A stretch of DNA of 64,000 nucleotides from Chamaecrista fasciculata. Its lineage: Eukaryota; Streptophyta; Magnoliopsida; Fabales; Fabaceae. The stretch covers positions 1-64,000 of the forward strand of contig QANZ01028622.1 in assembly GCA_003254925.1 (NCBI GenBank), given 5' to 3'. The first letter of the stretch is position 1. Every line of letters begins with the position of its first letter. The position numbers and the translations under genes are program-made. The notes beneath the pieces were generated by a model, which saw only the letters and a program-made list of their open reading frames with translations, made no database searches and was not told the origin of the DNA. Shown here piece after piece: positions 13,801-26,900 of the stretch.

Positions 13801-16088
13801 AGACATTGTCCTTGTCTACTTGACTGATAGAATACATTGACTGGAGCAATATGATAATCTATATACTGTTAACAACATAGTAGGAGAGATGTGGAAGTTT
13901 ATGAGAATGAACTAAAATGTCTGATCAAGCGTTCAAATATTGAGGCACTTAAATGGTTGCTCTTGGTTAAAACATTTTATAAATTAATGTTCTATTTATG
14001 TGTTCCAGCTGAAAATGTACACAACTTCGTTTGTTAACAAACCCTGTTTTCCGTATTGGCCAGGATGAATTGTCCAGCATAAAGAAACAACTTTTACAGG
14101 GTTTTTCGCCTGATGATGCATATCCATCGGGGCCTCCTTTGTTTATGGAGACACCAAGACCAAGTTCTCCTCTTGCACAAATGGAGTTCACAGACTTTGA
14201 TGAGGTAAAAATTCTTTATATTGCATCTCCATTTAACTGCCTTTGAAAATATATTTCCCTGATTAGTTAGGAGATTGTTGTTTTCCAGATCATGGCTCCA
14301 GTTGTCTTGATGGATGAAGAAATTGGACCTGAACCAAGTGGAAGTCAATCAGATCGCAAAACATCACTCTCTGTCAATAATAACCCAGATGTTCTAAGTG
14401 TTAATCAACTCCTAGAATCGGTAAGACTGATATTTTATACTTTAGAATCTGCATGTTCCCAATGTTATTTATCTTGAATTGATTTTTATGCTTTTGCTGG
14501 GACTTAAATCGTTTTCTTAGAGATACTGTGGGGTTTGTTGTATGAATAGGTTCTGGAGACTGCACGGCAAGTTGCAAGTTTCCCCATGTCCTCAGCTCCT
14601 GTACCTTATGACCAAATGAAGAACCAATGCGAAGCACTTGTAACTGGGAAACAACAGAAGATGTCAATTCTTCACAGTTTCAAGCACCAAGAGACTAAGG
14701 CGATAGTTCTTTCAAATGAAATAAAATTTCCCCCTTTACCAACTAAGGTGAGCATGTCCTTACCATAAATATATTGATTTTGTAATAGTAGAAGAGTTAT
14801 TTGAAGGGATTGATTTTTCCCCAGTATCTATTGACATTAATTGGTTTAATGGTCAACTAACTATTTGAGTTTTGAACTTTGGGTATGTTTGGGAATAGGA
14901 AAGATGGAGGAGAAAGAAAAGAATTATGATGACCTTCCCTTTATTTGGGTGTTTAGTATTTGGAAGGAAAGGAGATCGAGGAAATGGATGAATCTTTCTT
15001 AACCTCAGTTCATTAATATTTCTAATTCTTCCAAATATTTTGGATGAGATTCTAAATTTCTAACCACTATGACTGTTATATCCTATATTAAAAACGCTAG
15101 CAAATAAGTGGGTTTGGATTGAGTTGATTTTAGTTAGGTCAATACCCCTTTTATCATTATTATTATTATTGTCATCAAATAACCCATAATTAGAGTTGGA
15201 GCCAACCTATTGTCATAATTTTTTTAATATATTTATACATATGTAGAACAAATCCGTAGACTTAAAAATAGGCACGTGTTCTTTTCTTGTAAGGTCATAA
15301 TACAGTGAAAAATATATCTTCGAAAATTTCTACTATCAAAGTATCCAGCGTACCATATTATGTGGATCCACGGCCAATCCTTATATTCATCAAAAATGCT
15401 ACTCATAGCCTCAGATATTGTGAATTTTACTAACCAGCATAAATTATATATTTAGAGAGGCTATGAGAGCATGTGTTGTAACTTGTTAGCATGGGGTTTA
15501 TTTATTTATTTTACTATTCACTGCTACAAATTATAACAAATAGAGGCACATTACCACTCTTGGGAGGCACTCTTTCTTTTCTTTTCCTGCTACACTTTTT
15601 ATTTATTTATTTATTTTTGTTGCCTAGCCGGTCCTCTGGGGTTTTGTACCGATTAATTCGGACTCTACCCGCATTGTGAACCTGGCTACTATGGTAAAAT
15701 CTCTCAATGGGGTAGATGCATTCATAAAGTCTCAAATTCAAGACTTTACTTGAACGATGCCAAGTCACTTACCACTTGGACCAACCCTACATTGGTTTTC
15801 TTGCTATACTGAATGCAGTGGTGTGAAACACAACAATTAGGCCACAATGCCGAGTTCAAGCATAGACTTTAGTTGACTATAAACATAGAAACACTTACTA
15901 TTGGTTGCTACTGTGTCATTGTGTAGAAACTGCAGTATTCAGATGGTGATATGGCATTGATCTGTCAGGAACAATTTCGAGCACAGGATAAAGTTTGCCT
16001 CTCTTCGAATGACCCTGGACACCAACATACTCTGAGATTGCCGCCATCAAGCCCATATGATAAGTTCATGAAAGCTGCTGGATGCTAA
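4802..16088 (+). CDS. SRL2: EFR3-type plasma-membrane anchor protein (SEMI-ROLLED LEAF 2 / EFOP family)
   Basis: Nineteen exons join in frame to 950 codons: 4802-4936, 5651-5725, 5839-5954, 7027-7138, 7449-7577, 8290-8337, 8594-8691, 8781-8977, 9064-9356, 10436-10585, 10677-10994, 11104-11253, 12004-12079, 12506-12633, 12771-12965, 14064-14204, 14289-14420, 14550-14747, 15927-16088. The N-terminus MGVMSRRVVPVCGSLCCICP has clustered cysteines (12, 16, 17, 19) followed by basic residues, the usual S-acylation anchor of this family. The rest is an all-helical ARM/HEAT-like protein ending SSPYDKFMKAAGC, a typical family C-terminus. Known of the family: plant EFR3 proteins hold the PI4K-alpha1 complex (with NPG and HYCCIN subunits) at the plasma membrane, and rice SRL2 affects leaf rolling. 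Intron 10 is of the GC-AG type. An acceptor at 4772 suggests an intron in the 5' leader. The length fits the family (about 950-1000 residues). Family identity is secure; the exact paralogue is not. Confidence 0.92.
5037..5232 (+). mobile_element. Solo-LTR-like fossil, short Copia/TRIM type, in intron 1
   Basis: The 196-bp stretch begins TGTTAGACTGATAG, ends CCCAGACA, and has a TATAAATA motif in its last third. This is the layout of a short retrotransposon long terminal repeat. No internal region or second LTR is adjacent, so if correct it is a solo LTR or a TRIM remnant. The flanking bases do not form a clean 5-bp duplication, which suggests age. The family is assigned only by general structure. 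Confidence 0.45.
15595..15790 (-). mobile_element. tRNA-derived SINE in the last intron of the EFR3-type gene
   Basis: On the minus strand it starts GGTTGGTCCAAGTGGTAAG (A-box-like), then has a degenerate B box (GTCTTGAATTTGAGAC) about 40 bases on. A body containing CCGAATTAATCGGTACAAAACCC follows, and it ends in an A-rich (AAAT)n tail at 15595-15620. That order fits a plant SINE. The region at 32411-32562 shares the head and the GAATTAGTC-type body motif. Assignment rests on these motifs only. Confidence 0.5.
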
Positions 16089-16860
16089 TACAATTTAAAG
16101 TAAACATACAACTTGGTTTCTTAAAGACATATGTTGACAACTCAATCACTGAAAGTATAGATTATACACTCTATTATTTGAAAATCGTGGAAGCAATACA
16201 ATTTAGTTTCTTTAAGTCTATTTTATAAAGACTAATTTGTAGGGACAAAATGACTAAAATGTATTGGTTTCACGACTTTCAAAGAGTATAGAATGTAAAC
16301 TAGACTTCCAGAGATTGAGTCGTTAACTTGTGTATATTTTAAGAACCAATTATGTGTGTACTCTACAATTTAATCCCCCTAGATAGATGTACATGTAACT
16401 ATATACTTAGAGATCACCCTTTTCTCTGTTGTTTGTTTCATCTCCCAAGCAGGTTGGTAATTTTTTCATTCTTTGCTTTAATTGGTAACTAATACCCTGT
16501 TTCTTTAGATGGTTTCTATCATTCATGCCCAAAGTGCATATAAATAGGCAGACGAGTGTATGTTATTTTTCTTTTTTCCTTTTTACCCGAGAAAGTGCAC
16601 GATTTTGTTCAAGGTTGTCTGTAAAACTTGTACTATATATAAAACCACATTGTAATATTCGATTATGTTTCTTCGCATCTGTAACTAAATCCATCCTTCC
16701 AGGTTTTCTTCCTTTTTATTTATTATGTGCCTATATATATTCATTGATGGTAGAAGCTACTTTATCAGATGGTGGTTGACATTGGCTTCTCCCTAATGTG
16801 TATGTATTTATTATTTTTCAGTCATGGTTGGTCTTCTCTTTTTATGCCACTTAATTATAC
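16089..16860. other. 3' flank of the EFR3-type gene
   Basis: This is AT-rich sequence after the stop codon. It presumably includes the 3' untranslated region; AATAAA-like signals are too common here to choose one. Short open frames are present but none resembles a protein I know. It leads directly into the 177-bp tandem array. Confidence 0.4.
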
Positions 16861-18766
16861 ATGTCTCTGTATGATTTTTGATAAACTAATTATATTATTT
16901 CATATGATGTTACAACTTTTATTATTATTATCATCATTGTTATTATTATTGTTATTATTATTCTCCTAAAATAGTGTATTTGGATAAGATATAAAATATT
17001 TTACAAAATAAAATGTCTTAAATAATTATATTATTTCATGTCTCTGTATGATTTTTGATAAACTAATTATATTATTTCATATGATGTTACAACTTTTATT
17101 ATTATTATCATCATTGTTATTATTATTGTTATTATTATTCTCCTAAAATAGTGTATTTGGATAAGATATAAAATATTTTACAAAATAAAATGTCTTAAAT
17201 AATTATATTATTTCATGTCTCTGTATGATTTTTGATAAACTAATTATATTATTTCATATGATGTTACAACTTTTATTATTATTATCATCATTGTTATTAT
17301 TATTGTTATTATTATTCTCCTAAAATAGTGTATTTGGATAAGATATAAAATATTTTACAAAATAAAATGTCTTAAATAATTATATTATTTCATGTCTCTG
17401 TATGATTTTTGATAAACTAATTATATTATTTCATATGATGTTACAACTTTTATTATTATTATCATCATTGTTATTATTATTGTTATTATTATTCTCCTAA
17501 AATAGTGTATTTGGATAAGATATAAAATATTTTACAAAATAAAATGTCTTAAATAATTATATTATTTCATGTCTCTGTATGATTTTTGATAAACTAATTA
17601 TATTATTTCATATGATGTTACAACTTTTATTATTATTATCATCATTGTTATTATTATTGTTATTATTATTCTCCTAAAATAGTGTATTTGGATAAGATAT
17701 AAAATATTTTACAAAATAAAATGTCTTAAATAATTATATTATTTCATGTCTCTGTATGATTTTTGATAAACTAATTATATTATTTCATATGATGTTACAA
17801 CTTTTATTATTATTATCATCATTGTTATTATTATTGTTATTATTATTCTCCTAAAATAGTGTATTTGGATAAGATATAAAATATTTTACAAAATAAAATG
17901 TCTTAAATAATTATATTATTTCATGTCTCTGTATGATTTTTGATAAACTAATTATATTATTTCATATGATGTTACAACTTTTATTATTATTATCATCATT
18001 GTTATTATTATTGTTATTATTATTCTCCTAAAATAGTGTATTTGGATAAGATATAAAATATTTTACAAAATAAAATGTCTTAAATAATTATATTATTTCA
18101 TGTCTCTGTATGATTTTTGATAAACTAATTATATTATTTCATATGATGTTACAACTTTTATTATTATTATCATCATTGTTATTATTATTGTTATTATTAT
18201 TCTCCTAAAATAGTGTATTTGGATAAGATATAAAATATTTTACAAAATAAAATGTCTTAAATAATTATATTATTTCATGTCTCTGTATGATTTTTGATAA
18301 ACTAATTATATTATTTCATATGATGTTACAACTTTTATTATTATTATCATCATTGTTATTATTATTGTTATTATTATTCTCCTAAAATAGTGTATTTGGA
18401 TAAGATATAAAATATTTTACAAAATAAAATGTCTTAAATAATTATATTATTTCATGTCTCTGTATGATTTTTGATAAACTAATTATATTATTTCATATGA
18501 TGTTACAACTTTTATTATTATTATCATCATTGTTATTATTATTGTTATTATTATTCTCCTAAAATAGTGTATTTGGATAAGATATAAAATATTTTACAAA
18601 ATAAAATGTCTTAAATAATTATATTATTTCATGTCTCTGTATGATTTTTGATAAACTAATTATATTATTTCATATGATGTTACAACTTTTATTATTATTA
18701 TCATCATTGTTATTATTATTGTTATTATTATTCTCCTAAAATAGTGTATTTGGATAAGATATAAAA
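16861..18766. repeat. 177-bp tandem repeat array, about 10.8 copies
   Basis: The start ATGTCTCTGTATGATTTTTG recurs every 177 bases at 16861, 17038, 17215 and so on to 18631. The final unit is cut after 136 bases, directly before the N at 18767. Copies look identical by eye. Each unit carries an inner (ATT)n-like tract and the phrase GTGTATTTGGATAAGATAT. The unit length is in the range of plant satellite monomers, but the array lies between two active-looking genes. Perfect identity means either very recent amplification or an assembly artefact; the adjoining N favours caution. Confidence 0.95.
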
Positions 18767-18905
18767 NGTAACTGAAAAGACTAAAGAGAGAGTGAGGGAG
18801 AGTCATATAATTTTGACACTTGTTGACAAACAAATTAAAATACAGTAATTTACCATAAAATTTATTATTTATTATGGTTATGAACATAATAACTAATTTA
18901 TTAAT

Positions 18906-19313
18906 GGTTAAAGTGTATTTTAGTCTTATAACTTTTACTCAAGTCTCAATTGGGTCCCATAAATTTTTTTATTTCACTTTTGGTCTCATATCTTTTGCTC
19001 AGGTTATAAATTTGATCCCATGTTACACTTTTGGTCTTATCTCTTTGGATTAAGTTACATAATTGATCTCATATCTTTGAGGTAGGTGTAAAATTAGTCT
19101 CATATTATTTAATCAGGTGGCACTGTTAGTGAAACTTTTTGTAAAGATATGAAACTAATTCTGCAACCTGACCAAAAGATATGAGACCAAAAGTGATATT
19201 GGACAAAACTTGCAACCTTTTGCAAAGATATGGGACTAAAAGTGAAATAAAAATGTTATAGGACCAAATTGAAACCCAAGAAAAATTTATGCAACCAAAA
19301 ATATACTTTGAAC
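18906..19313. mobile_element. Foldback MITE, GGTTAAAGTG ends
   Basis: The left end is GGTTAAAGTGTATTTTAGTC and the right end is CCAAAAATATACTTTGAAC. The inner arms hold inverted GGTCTCATATCTTTTGCTCA-type units. The flanks TTTATTAAT and TTTATAAAT look like a decayed 9-bp target duplication. It lies about 130 bp upstream of the likely transcribed leader of the ATAD2-type gene, so it may sit within that promoter. Confidence 0.7.
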
Positions 19314-19439
19314 TTTATAAATTGTTTGGTATATATATATATTGACGCTTTTTGTTTTTGGGTCGGGACTTGTACCCATCGGGTAGGTTGATTTTCGAAT
19401 CGATGTACTACTATATACTATTACTCATACACTACCCTG

Positions 19440-20913
19440 AACGAAGAAGAAGAACACAAACAACGAAATTGCTCTGAAGACTGAAAGTACTGCGAAACGT
19501 ATATGCTCTCTCGCTTCCAAGTCGCAACACAAAGCAATTTGAGCTTTGCTTCCTTCCAATCTTCAACAATGGCAGACTTCTGAACTCGCAAAACGCAGAG
19601 CCTTCACTCACTGCTTCGTTGATTCGACCTTCTCAGGCTTTCCTCCAATCATGGTGGAAATCGGAGGCTGAGCGAGTCGAATCCCTAATGCGGTAAGTTT
19701 TCTATGCGAAAATCCCTTGCCTTAACTGAAAACGGTGTGGTTTTATGAGTATCTATGTCCTAGCCCTTACCGGTTGTATTCCGGTGGTTTTCATACCGTT
19801 TCTGTGCTATGTTGTTTCTTTTGTTTTCTTTTTTCTGAGTTTCCCTAATTGATATTGATACAAGGCGTACCGGATTCTGATAGGGCTTTTGCACGAACCG
19901 GTGCTTCCAAACACCTAATTTATCTGGAGGAGTTTTCGAAGTTCGATACGATATTGCAATACCTTTATGTGTGTGTGTTTCGATTTCAAGTTGACGAATA
20001 TTGAGTGCGTCATATTGTTGGTTTAAGAATGATGAAAAAAAAAAAGTTAAGAAAGATATAATATGATGATGACCTGTGCCTCTTGTGTCGTTGTAAGTCC
20101 TTGACCTTGCTATTGCTTATCATAGTGATACGCCTTAATCAAAATGCTTTTATCTTCTCAGTTTTTACATCATAGCCTTGTATTTTCCATTTACCATTTG
20201 TTGGCTGATTTTTTATGACGCTAGGTTATGGAGAATCTTTTTTTTCTTTCTTTATATGCTTGCTAACATTTCCAGCATGTTGCATATGCTTTTTAGTTTT
20301 ATGATTTAGTGAGTCGTTATTTCTTAATGTAAGTAGAACATTTTTCGTAGGGAAAATGCCATTTTCGGAGTTTTATAAGAGCCAGGACAAATGGATCATG
20401 TTCTTTTCTTCTAGTTAGCATTTGCATTGCTAGGTCTAGTGACCCCGGTAATAGCTGATGTTACTCCTTTTTGGATCTATTGTTTTGTTGCTTACACAGT
20501 TTGGAGTAAGTACTATTAGTAGGTTCCCCTAAGGTTGTGGTAGGAGCCAACAAGGTAAAATTTTATAGTAGTATGTGATGTATGTTGTCAGTTGGACTAT
20601 TTGGTTGGAGTGCAATGAGTTGTCTTAAATTTGGACCTCATTGACCTCTTTTCCTCCACCATCTTAAGTTGTTGAATTAGAATTCATAGAATCTCTGTTT
20701 TTGTATTTCTTATAAATTTAAGCACAAGGATGTTGAGAAATATGTAATTTGTCTGACTTGGTGTTCTCAGTCATGCTTTTGAGAATTTAATTTCCTGCAT
20801 TCTGCATAGTCATCTGCGAATTTCGAGTGATGTAGAATCCACTGATATCTGCAGGTGTATTTGATTGAGATGTGTTTGGAGCTTTATAGCCACAAAAGCT
20901 AGCTCTTCCTTCC
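19440..20913 (+). promoter_or_regulatory. 5' leader of the ATAD2-type gene with intron and tiny upstream ORFs
   Basis: A less AT-rich leader exon ends at a good donor (GCG/GTAAGT, last exon base 19692). The acceptor GCAG ends at 20854, giving a 1162-bp leader intron. The spliced leader contains at least four short upstream ORFs: ATGGCAGACTTCTGA, ATGGTGGAAATCGGAGGCTGA (7 codons), an ATGCGG that crosses the splice junction and stops after four codons, and an 11-codon frame opening at the ATG near 20870 and ending about 10-15 bases before the main ATG. The transcription start is not visible, so which uORFs are in the mRNA is inferred. Confidence 0.55.
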
Positions 20914-23900
20914 ATGTATCCGAAACGGTCTAGCCAAGGCGATGGCCCTGTTTCCAGACCAGTGCGGACAAGCGATAGGATCAAGACCAGGCCAAACGTA
21001 TATGGTCGACCTTACTTGTATTATAATTCAAACCGCTCCCGGAAAAGCAAGAACAAGACAAGGACAGCAGCTTCCCAGATTGCCAAGATGTTACGACCAA
21101 GGGATCGGTCTGCACCAGTTTCAAATGCTAATGTATGTATCTGCAGTTTCAAACTTGGTCAGAAAGAGTAAATGCTGATGGTGATGGCCCTTAAATTTTT
21201 TAATGTGCATGGATTATTTATTTTAATCGTTTAGTTGTGAAATACGTTTTAAATGAAAAATCGTTTTTGTTCTTGTCAATTTATGAATCAAGTCTATGGT
21301 GTGATTCATAACATTAGTTATGTGTCAAATAACTTGTTTGAATGAGATAGTTTATTTGATCTTATGTCAACTTATCAATTATATTAATGGAACAATTTTA
21401 TGAATTTGTTATTTGTCAAGACATGGGAGTTTGACTCATGTGTTTCCTTGCTTTGGTTCTCGAATGACAATTGAAGATTTTCATTATTAGATGACAAGGC
21501 AAGTAAGCCACACATGCAGGATTTTTCTGTTTCTTTCTGGCTATCGGCTTTTCTTTAAGCTTCCTATCTCTCTATTTTAGATCTTAATTGGTTGCCATCT
21601 TCCTTGGAAGCTTCTGCTTTTCTTGGAACATTGATGCTGGAAAAGCTTCAAGCACTAGAGTTGCTTTATTATTAGGCTTCATTGATTCATTCAATTGTTC
21701 CTTGCCAGACTGCTGGTTGTGGTCTTTGAGTTTTTTTGGTTCATATACAAATCCTTGCAGTTTTTTATTCACAGTCCCTCAATTCAATTTTTTTTCTCTC
21801 TATCTGCCACTTTTTGGAAGGTTAAAGCTTAAGGCAAAGACTTTTGTTCTGATAGCAATACTTGATATAAATAATAATTAACACAAATGGTCTACTGCCG
21901 TTTCATAAAATCCTCTTTTCCCTGATGTTTGAATTGTGTGATTTTGGAGTTCAGAAGCATAATTTAGTTGTCAAGTCGTGATATGAATTGCTAATTGGAA
22001 GGCATATTTTTTGAAACTAGATTGTGAATTGTGATATTCTGTGACAATCAAAAATTAGCTTGAAATATGTCTACTAAATATATATCAGTTTTCAAATTGT
22101 GAATGGGGAAGCTAATTTCCACATCCTGATCATAAATTGTATTGAAATTGCCATCTTTCTAATGATGATTTGATTTAGAAGGATCTGCAAAAGATTGCTT
22201 TTTCAATGTGGTAGGAAAATTTGGATTTTAGATAAAGATTGTCTGTGATCATGCACAAAACCAAATTGTAGGATAATTAACCTTCTGCTTCAGAGGATAT
22301 GATTGTATGGAATGCTTTTTCTGTTTCTTTGTTTGCTCTGTTTTGGTTATTTTAACGATTATAATAATGCAAGTATTTTTTATTTTGATAAATTTTTTAG
22401 CTTATTGAAAGGCCGCAGATAGAAAACAATAAATGTTAAATGTGGTTACAATATAGATTTATTTTGTTAGCCTAATATTGTGGTCCTTTATGTACTTCAT
22501 TTATACTTTGCTTATGAACAAGCTATTTGCTAAAATGTTAAGATGGTGATAATAATTTGTTGTTTCATTATATTTCATATACCTGGGATGTGTTATCTGT
22601 GCTCTTATTCTCAGTCTGTCTCTCCCAATCTTCGTCGCTCAACTAGAAAGAGAAGGATTTCTGTAAATCTTGAAGGTTTCACTGATAGTTCTGGGGCTGA
22701 GGATGAAGACTTAATGGTGAGTTTTGTACTTAACAATAAACATTTGGATAATGAGCTTAGACTATATGTGACTGAGACTGAGTTTATCTGAGCTTTTGTT
22801 TCAGAGGCCCAGATATCAACAACTGAGGAACCAGATTGATCGAAGTGCAAGTCGGAAAAGAGCTGCTGAAACCAAGTCAAACCCTCGACGTGAAGGTCTG
22901 CGGCCTCGCCGTTCAAAGACTTCTGTAAGAGAACGCTTAAATTCAGAGTCTGATGATGAACAAGATCTTTCAGAAGAGAAGGTTGGACAAGATGAAACAG
23001 AAAATGGGAATGATGTTGAAGAAATTGATGTAGATGATGCTCAGAATGAGATTGAAGGAGATGCTGAGGGTGAAGATGGTGAAGATGAAGGTGAGGACGA
23101 GGATGAAGGAGATGAAGATGGCGATGATGATGAGGGTGAAGAAGAAGAAGAAGAAGAGCAGGATGGAAGAAGGCGCTATGATCTTCGAAATCGTGCAGAT
23201 GTCCGCAGATTCTCAATGGAGGAAGGAAAGGCCCGGCCAAGATCACCTCGAAGAGTGTTACATCAAGGTATGGGCACTAAGGTAAGCAGGGAAGTAAGGA
23301 AGGGTGGATCAAGAGTTCATAAGCGTCATCGTTTAGCAAGACCTGAGGATTCTGATGACTCCCTTCTTGTGGATGAGCTGGATCAAGGCCCTGCTATTCC
23401 GTGGGGTCGGGGTGGCAGCAGATCTGGTCCACCTTGGCTTTTTGGTGGATTAGACATGCATGGTACTGCAGCTTGGGGATTGAATCTTGCTGCATCAGGT
23501 TGGGGTCATCAGGGTGATGGTTTAGCTACCTTGACATCTGGGATTCAAACTGCCGGACCAAGCTCCAAGGGAGGTGCAGATATTCAACCTTTGCAGGTTG
23601 ACGACAATGTTAGTTTTGATGATATAGGCGGGCTCTCTGAATACGTTGATGCTTTAAAGGAAATGGTTTTCTTTCCATTACTTTATCCCGATTTCTTTGC
23701 AAGTTATCACATTACTCCACCTAGAGGGGTGTTGTTATGTGGGCCTCCTGGCACAGGAAAAACTTTAATCGCAAGAGCTTTAGCCTGTGCTGCTTCAAAA
23801 GCTGGTCAGAAGGTTAGCTTTTACATGCGGAAGGGGGCAGACGTGCTAAGCAAATGGGTTGGCGAGGCTGAAAGACAATTGAAATTACTCTTTGAGGAAG

Positions 23901-26900
23901 CACAAAGGAATCAACCTTCTATTATTTTCTTTGATGAAATAGATGGACTTGCTCCTGTGAGATCTAGCAAGCAAGAACAGATTCACAATTCTATTGTGTC
24001 TACTTTGCTTGCTTTGATGGACGGTCTTGATTCTCGTGGTCAAGTTGTCTTAATAGGAGCCACCAACAGGATTGATGCTATTGATGGAGCATTGCGGCGC
24101 CCTGGTAGATTTGATCGTGAATTTAACTTTCCCTTGCCTGGTTGTGAGGCACGTGCTGAAATATTAGACATTCATACTCGTAAGTGGAGGCATCCTCCTT
24201 CAAGGGAACTGAAAAAGGAACTTGCAGCTAGTTGTGTAGGATATTGTGGTGCTGACCTAAAAGCTTTGTGTACTGAAGCTGCCATTCGTGCTTTCCGTGA
24301 AAAATATCCACAGGTTTATACAAGTGATGACAAATTTGTAATTGATGTTGATTCGGTGAGGGTTGAAAAAGATCACTTTATTGAAGCGATGTCAACAATA
24401 ACTCCTGCTGCTCACAGGGGGGCAATTGTGCACTCCAGGCCATTGTCTCTGGTTGTTCAACCATGTCTACAAAGACATCTAGATAAAGCCATGAATATTA
24501 TATCTGATATTTTTCCTCCTGTTGCTGTTGCATCAGAATTGACCAAACTTTCTATGCTTTCTTATGGTTCTGCTATTCCACTTGTGTATCGGCCTAGGCT
24601 TCTACTTTGTGGTGGTGAAGGTACTGGGCTGGTAATTATCTTGAAACCTTTTTGTTTTCAGCTTTTGTCATTACAATAACTGAAGATTGAATATACTTAC
24701 TGCTCTAGTTTAACAGGACCATCTTGGGCCTGCGGTTCTACATGAACTGGAAAAATTTCCTGTTCATTCATTAGGACTTCCATCCCTACTCTCAGATCCT
24801 AGTGCAAAGACACCAGAGGAGGCTTTAGTACATATATTTGGTGAAGCTAGAAGAACAACGCCATCCATTCTCTATTTACCGCAGTTTGATGTTTGGTGGG
24901 AAACTGTGAGTCCATAGCATAGTTTTCCGTTTAATAAGTTTTTATTGGAGAACCTGATAATAAACACTTGAATATTTGTATCTAATTTTTGTCCTTTCTA
25001 AATATGTATTATGGTAGTGTTGTCTGACTTGCATTTATTTAATAATAACGCAGGCCCATGAACAGCTCAGGGCTGTTCTCTTGACCTTGCTAGAAGAATT
25101 GCCTTCTGATTTCCCCATATTACTACTTGGAACATCTGCCATCCCACCTGATGAAGTTGATGAAGCGCCTCCTTCATTATTCCCTCATCGTTTAGTGTAT
25201 GTTTAATCTAGTTTAGAACTAATATGTTTATTGCAATTCCCGAGAAGCTTTCTTCTCTACATGAGCACTCTAGCTGTATGCAAAAACTGGATATGCCCTT
25301 TATTTTTTTGGGTTTTTGGTGCAGTTCTATTCAAGTTTTAAATGTATGAAATTGACATCTGCAAATATTAAGAAGTGTTTGCAGAAATCTTTCTTCAGAT
25401 TATTCCACCCTTCTTATTTTTCTTAATATCATAGTTCATAGAATAGTAGGCTTGAAATGTAGATCAAGTTCAAATAACAGCATGCATGCATGTTCTTCTA
25501 TCATCAGCTGCATGTATTTCAGATGACCATGTGAGGTAAAATATGTCTGCTTTGCACATTCCGATACCTCCAATAAGTATTTGTGGCCCTTTATTTTTTT
25601 ATTAGAATTTTGCATAATGAGCTGATGCCATTAATGTTAATTCTATAGGTGAAAAGGCTACAGCTGTACTTTTTCTTGGGATTTTTTATTGTCTGACCTG
25701 AAATTTCAAATATATTCTTACCTGAACTTCGATTTGTGTTCATACATTTACTCTTGTCTGTTTTTTTTTCTTTGAACAGTTATAACATGAACATACCGTC
25801 TACTGAAGATAGAACATCATTTTTCAATAGCTTGGTAGAGGGTGCTTTGTCCGTCTTGATCGAGGGAATGAGCAAAAAGTCCCAGGATACAGGTTCTCTT
25901 CCCGAACTTCCCAAGGCTCCTAAATTAGCTACTGGTCCAAAGGTATCAGAGCTAAAAGCAACTGCAGAAGCTGAGCAGCATGCACTTCGTAGATTGCGAA
26001 TGTGCCTTAGAGATGTGTGTAACCGGTACGTCAACAGCCAGTCCAATTATGTTTCATGAGGTTTAGCTTGTAGACTACAATACTGTAGGCACAGATCTTT
26101 TGTGTTTCCCTTCTAATCTTCTGCTTGGGTGGTGGATTTCTTTTTTTAATGTTTTCTGTAGATTGAAATAATAATTCTTGTGTTATGACCTGAATTTTTG
26201 TGGGTATTTGGGAATTTTAGGAATGTGTTTGATGTATCTATAACACAGTAACTAAGTGAATTTTAGTTCAGCCTTAAGACGAACCAAAATGGCTTACACT
26301 TGGGATGTTCTTAAAAGTTAGTGCAAGTTGACCATAACTCAACTGATACTTAGAACTTGAAAGGGTGCCCCTGAAGCCATGAGGAAACTGATGAACTACC
26401 GGGCTCTGTTTGTTTTGAAAAAACAAGTTTGAGCATATATTAACGTCCTTCTTGGTTACTGCCCTAGTTGGATAAAGAGAGAAAGCTTTGTGGAGGCTAC
26501 GTGCTGTTCACAGAGGTGAAGTCAGCTAGATAGCAATAATTTAGTTTTAAAATTACTTCCCTGCCCTTATATTCTCTACGGGATAAGATTGTCTTCTTGG
26601 CTTCTTTGTTGGTTAAGGTGAATAGGTTCTTTGTCTGATGTGGAGAGCATTGGGAGAGCTCATTTGATTTCCTTCATGCTGTTTCCTTCTAATCGTACTT
26701 TACTTCTGACTTTTTACAATCTTCTTCCTTTCTTCTAATAATGTGAAATTTATTACCTCAAAATGGTAGTGTGAATATTAATGGTATCTAGTTTTTACTC
26801 ACTCTTCCCTAGCCTCTGGCGGTGAAGTTTGTGGGAGTTATGAAGTGTAAGGATTGTATGGATATATAAATATGTTGCTTTAGGTCAGGTGAAGGGAATA

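Noticed and set aside
14009-14063. Possible earlier acceptor for exon 16 of the EFR3-type gene (TTCCAG at 14003-14008)
   Set aside because: Using it gives an in-frame stop in the reading phase set by exon 15. The acceptor GGCCAG at 14063 joins KLSE to DELSSIKKQLL in frame and matches the family.
14884-15110. GGGTATGTTTGGGAATAGG stretch as a MITE in the last intron of the EFR3-type gene
   Set aside because: The left phrase resembles MITE ends, but I could not find a matching inverted end or a target duplication.
16525-16969. Hydrophobic open frames that look like membrane proteins
   Set aside because: T-rich sequence translates to Leu/Phe/Ile-rich peptides; one of them runs into the 177-bp array. 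No start context or homology.
16861-18766. CRISPR-like array
   Set aside because: The repeats are contiguous 177-bp units with no unique spacers, in a plant nuclear context.
22611-23246. Long antisense open frame rich in His and Leu
   Set aside because: It is the mirror of the acidic, GA-rich coding exon of the ATAD2-type gene, where stops are rare on the opposite strand.
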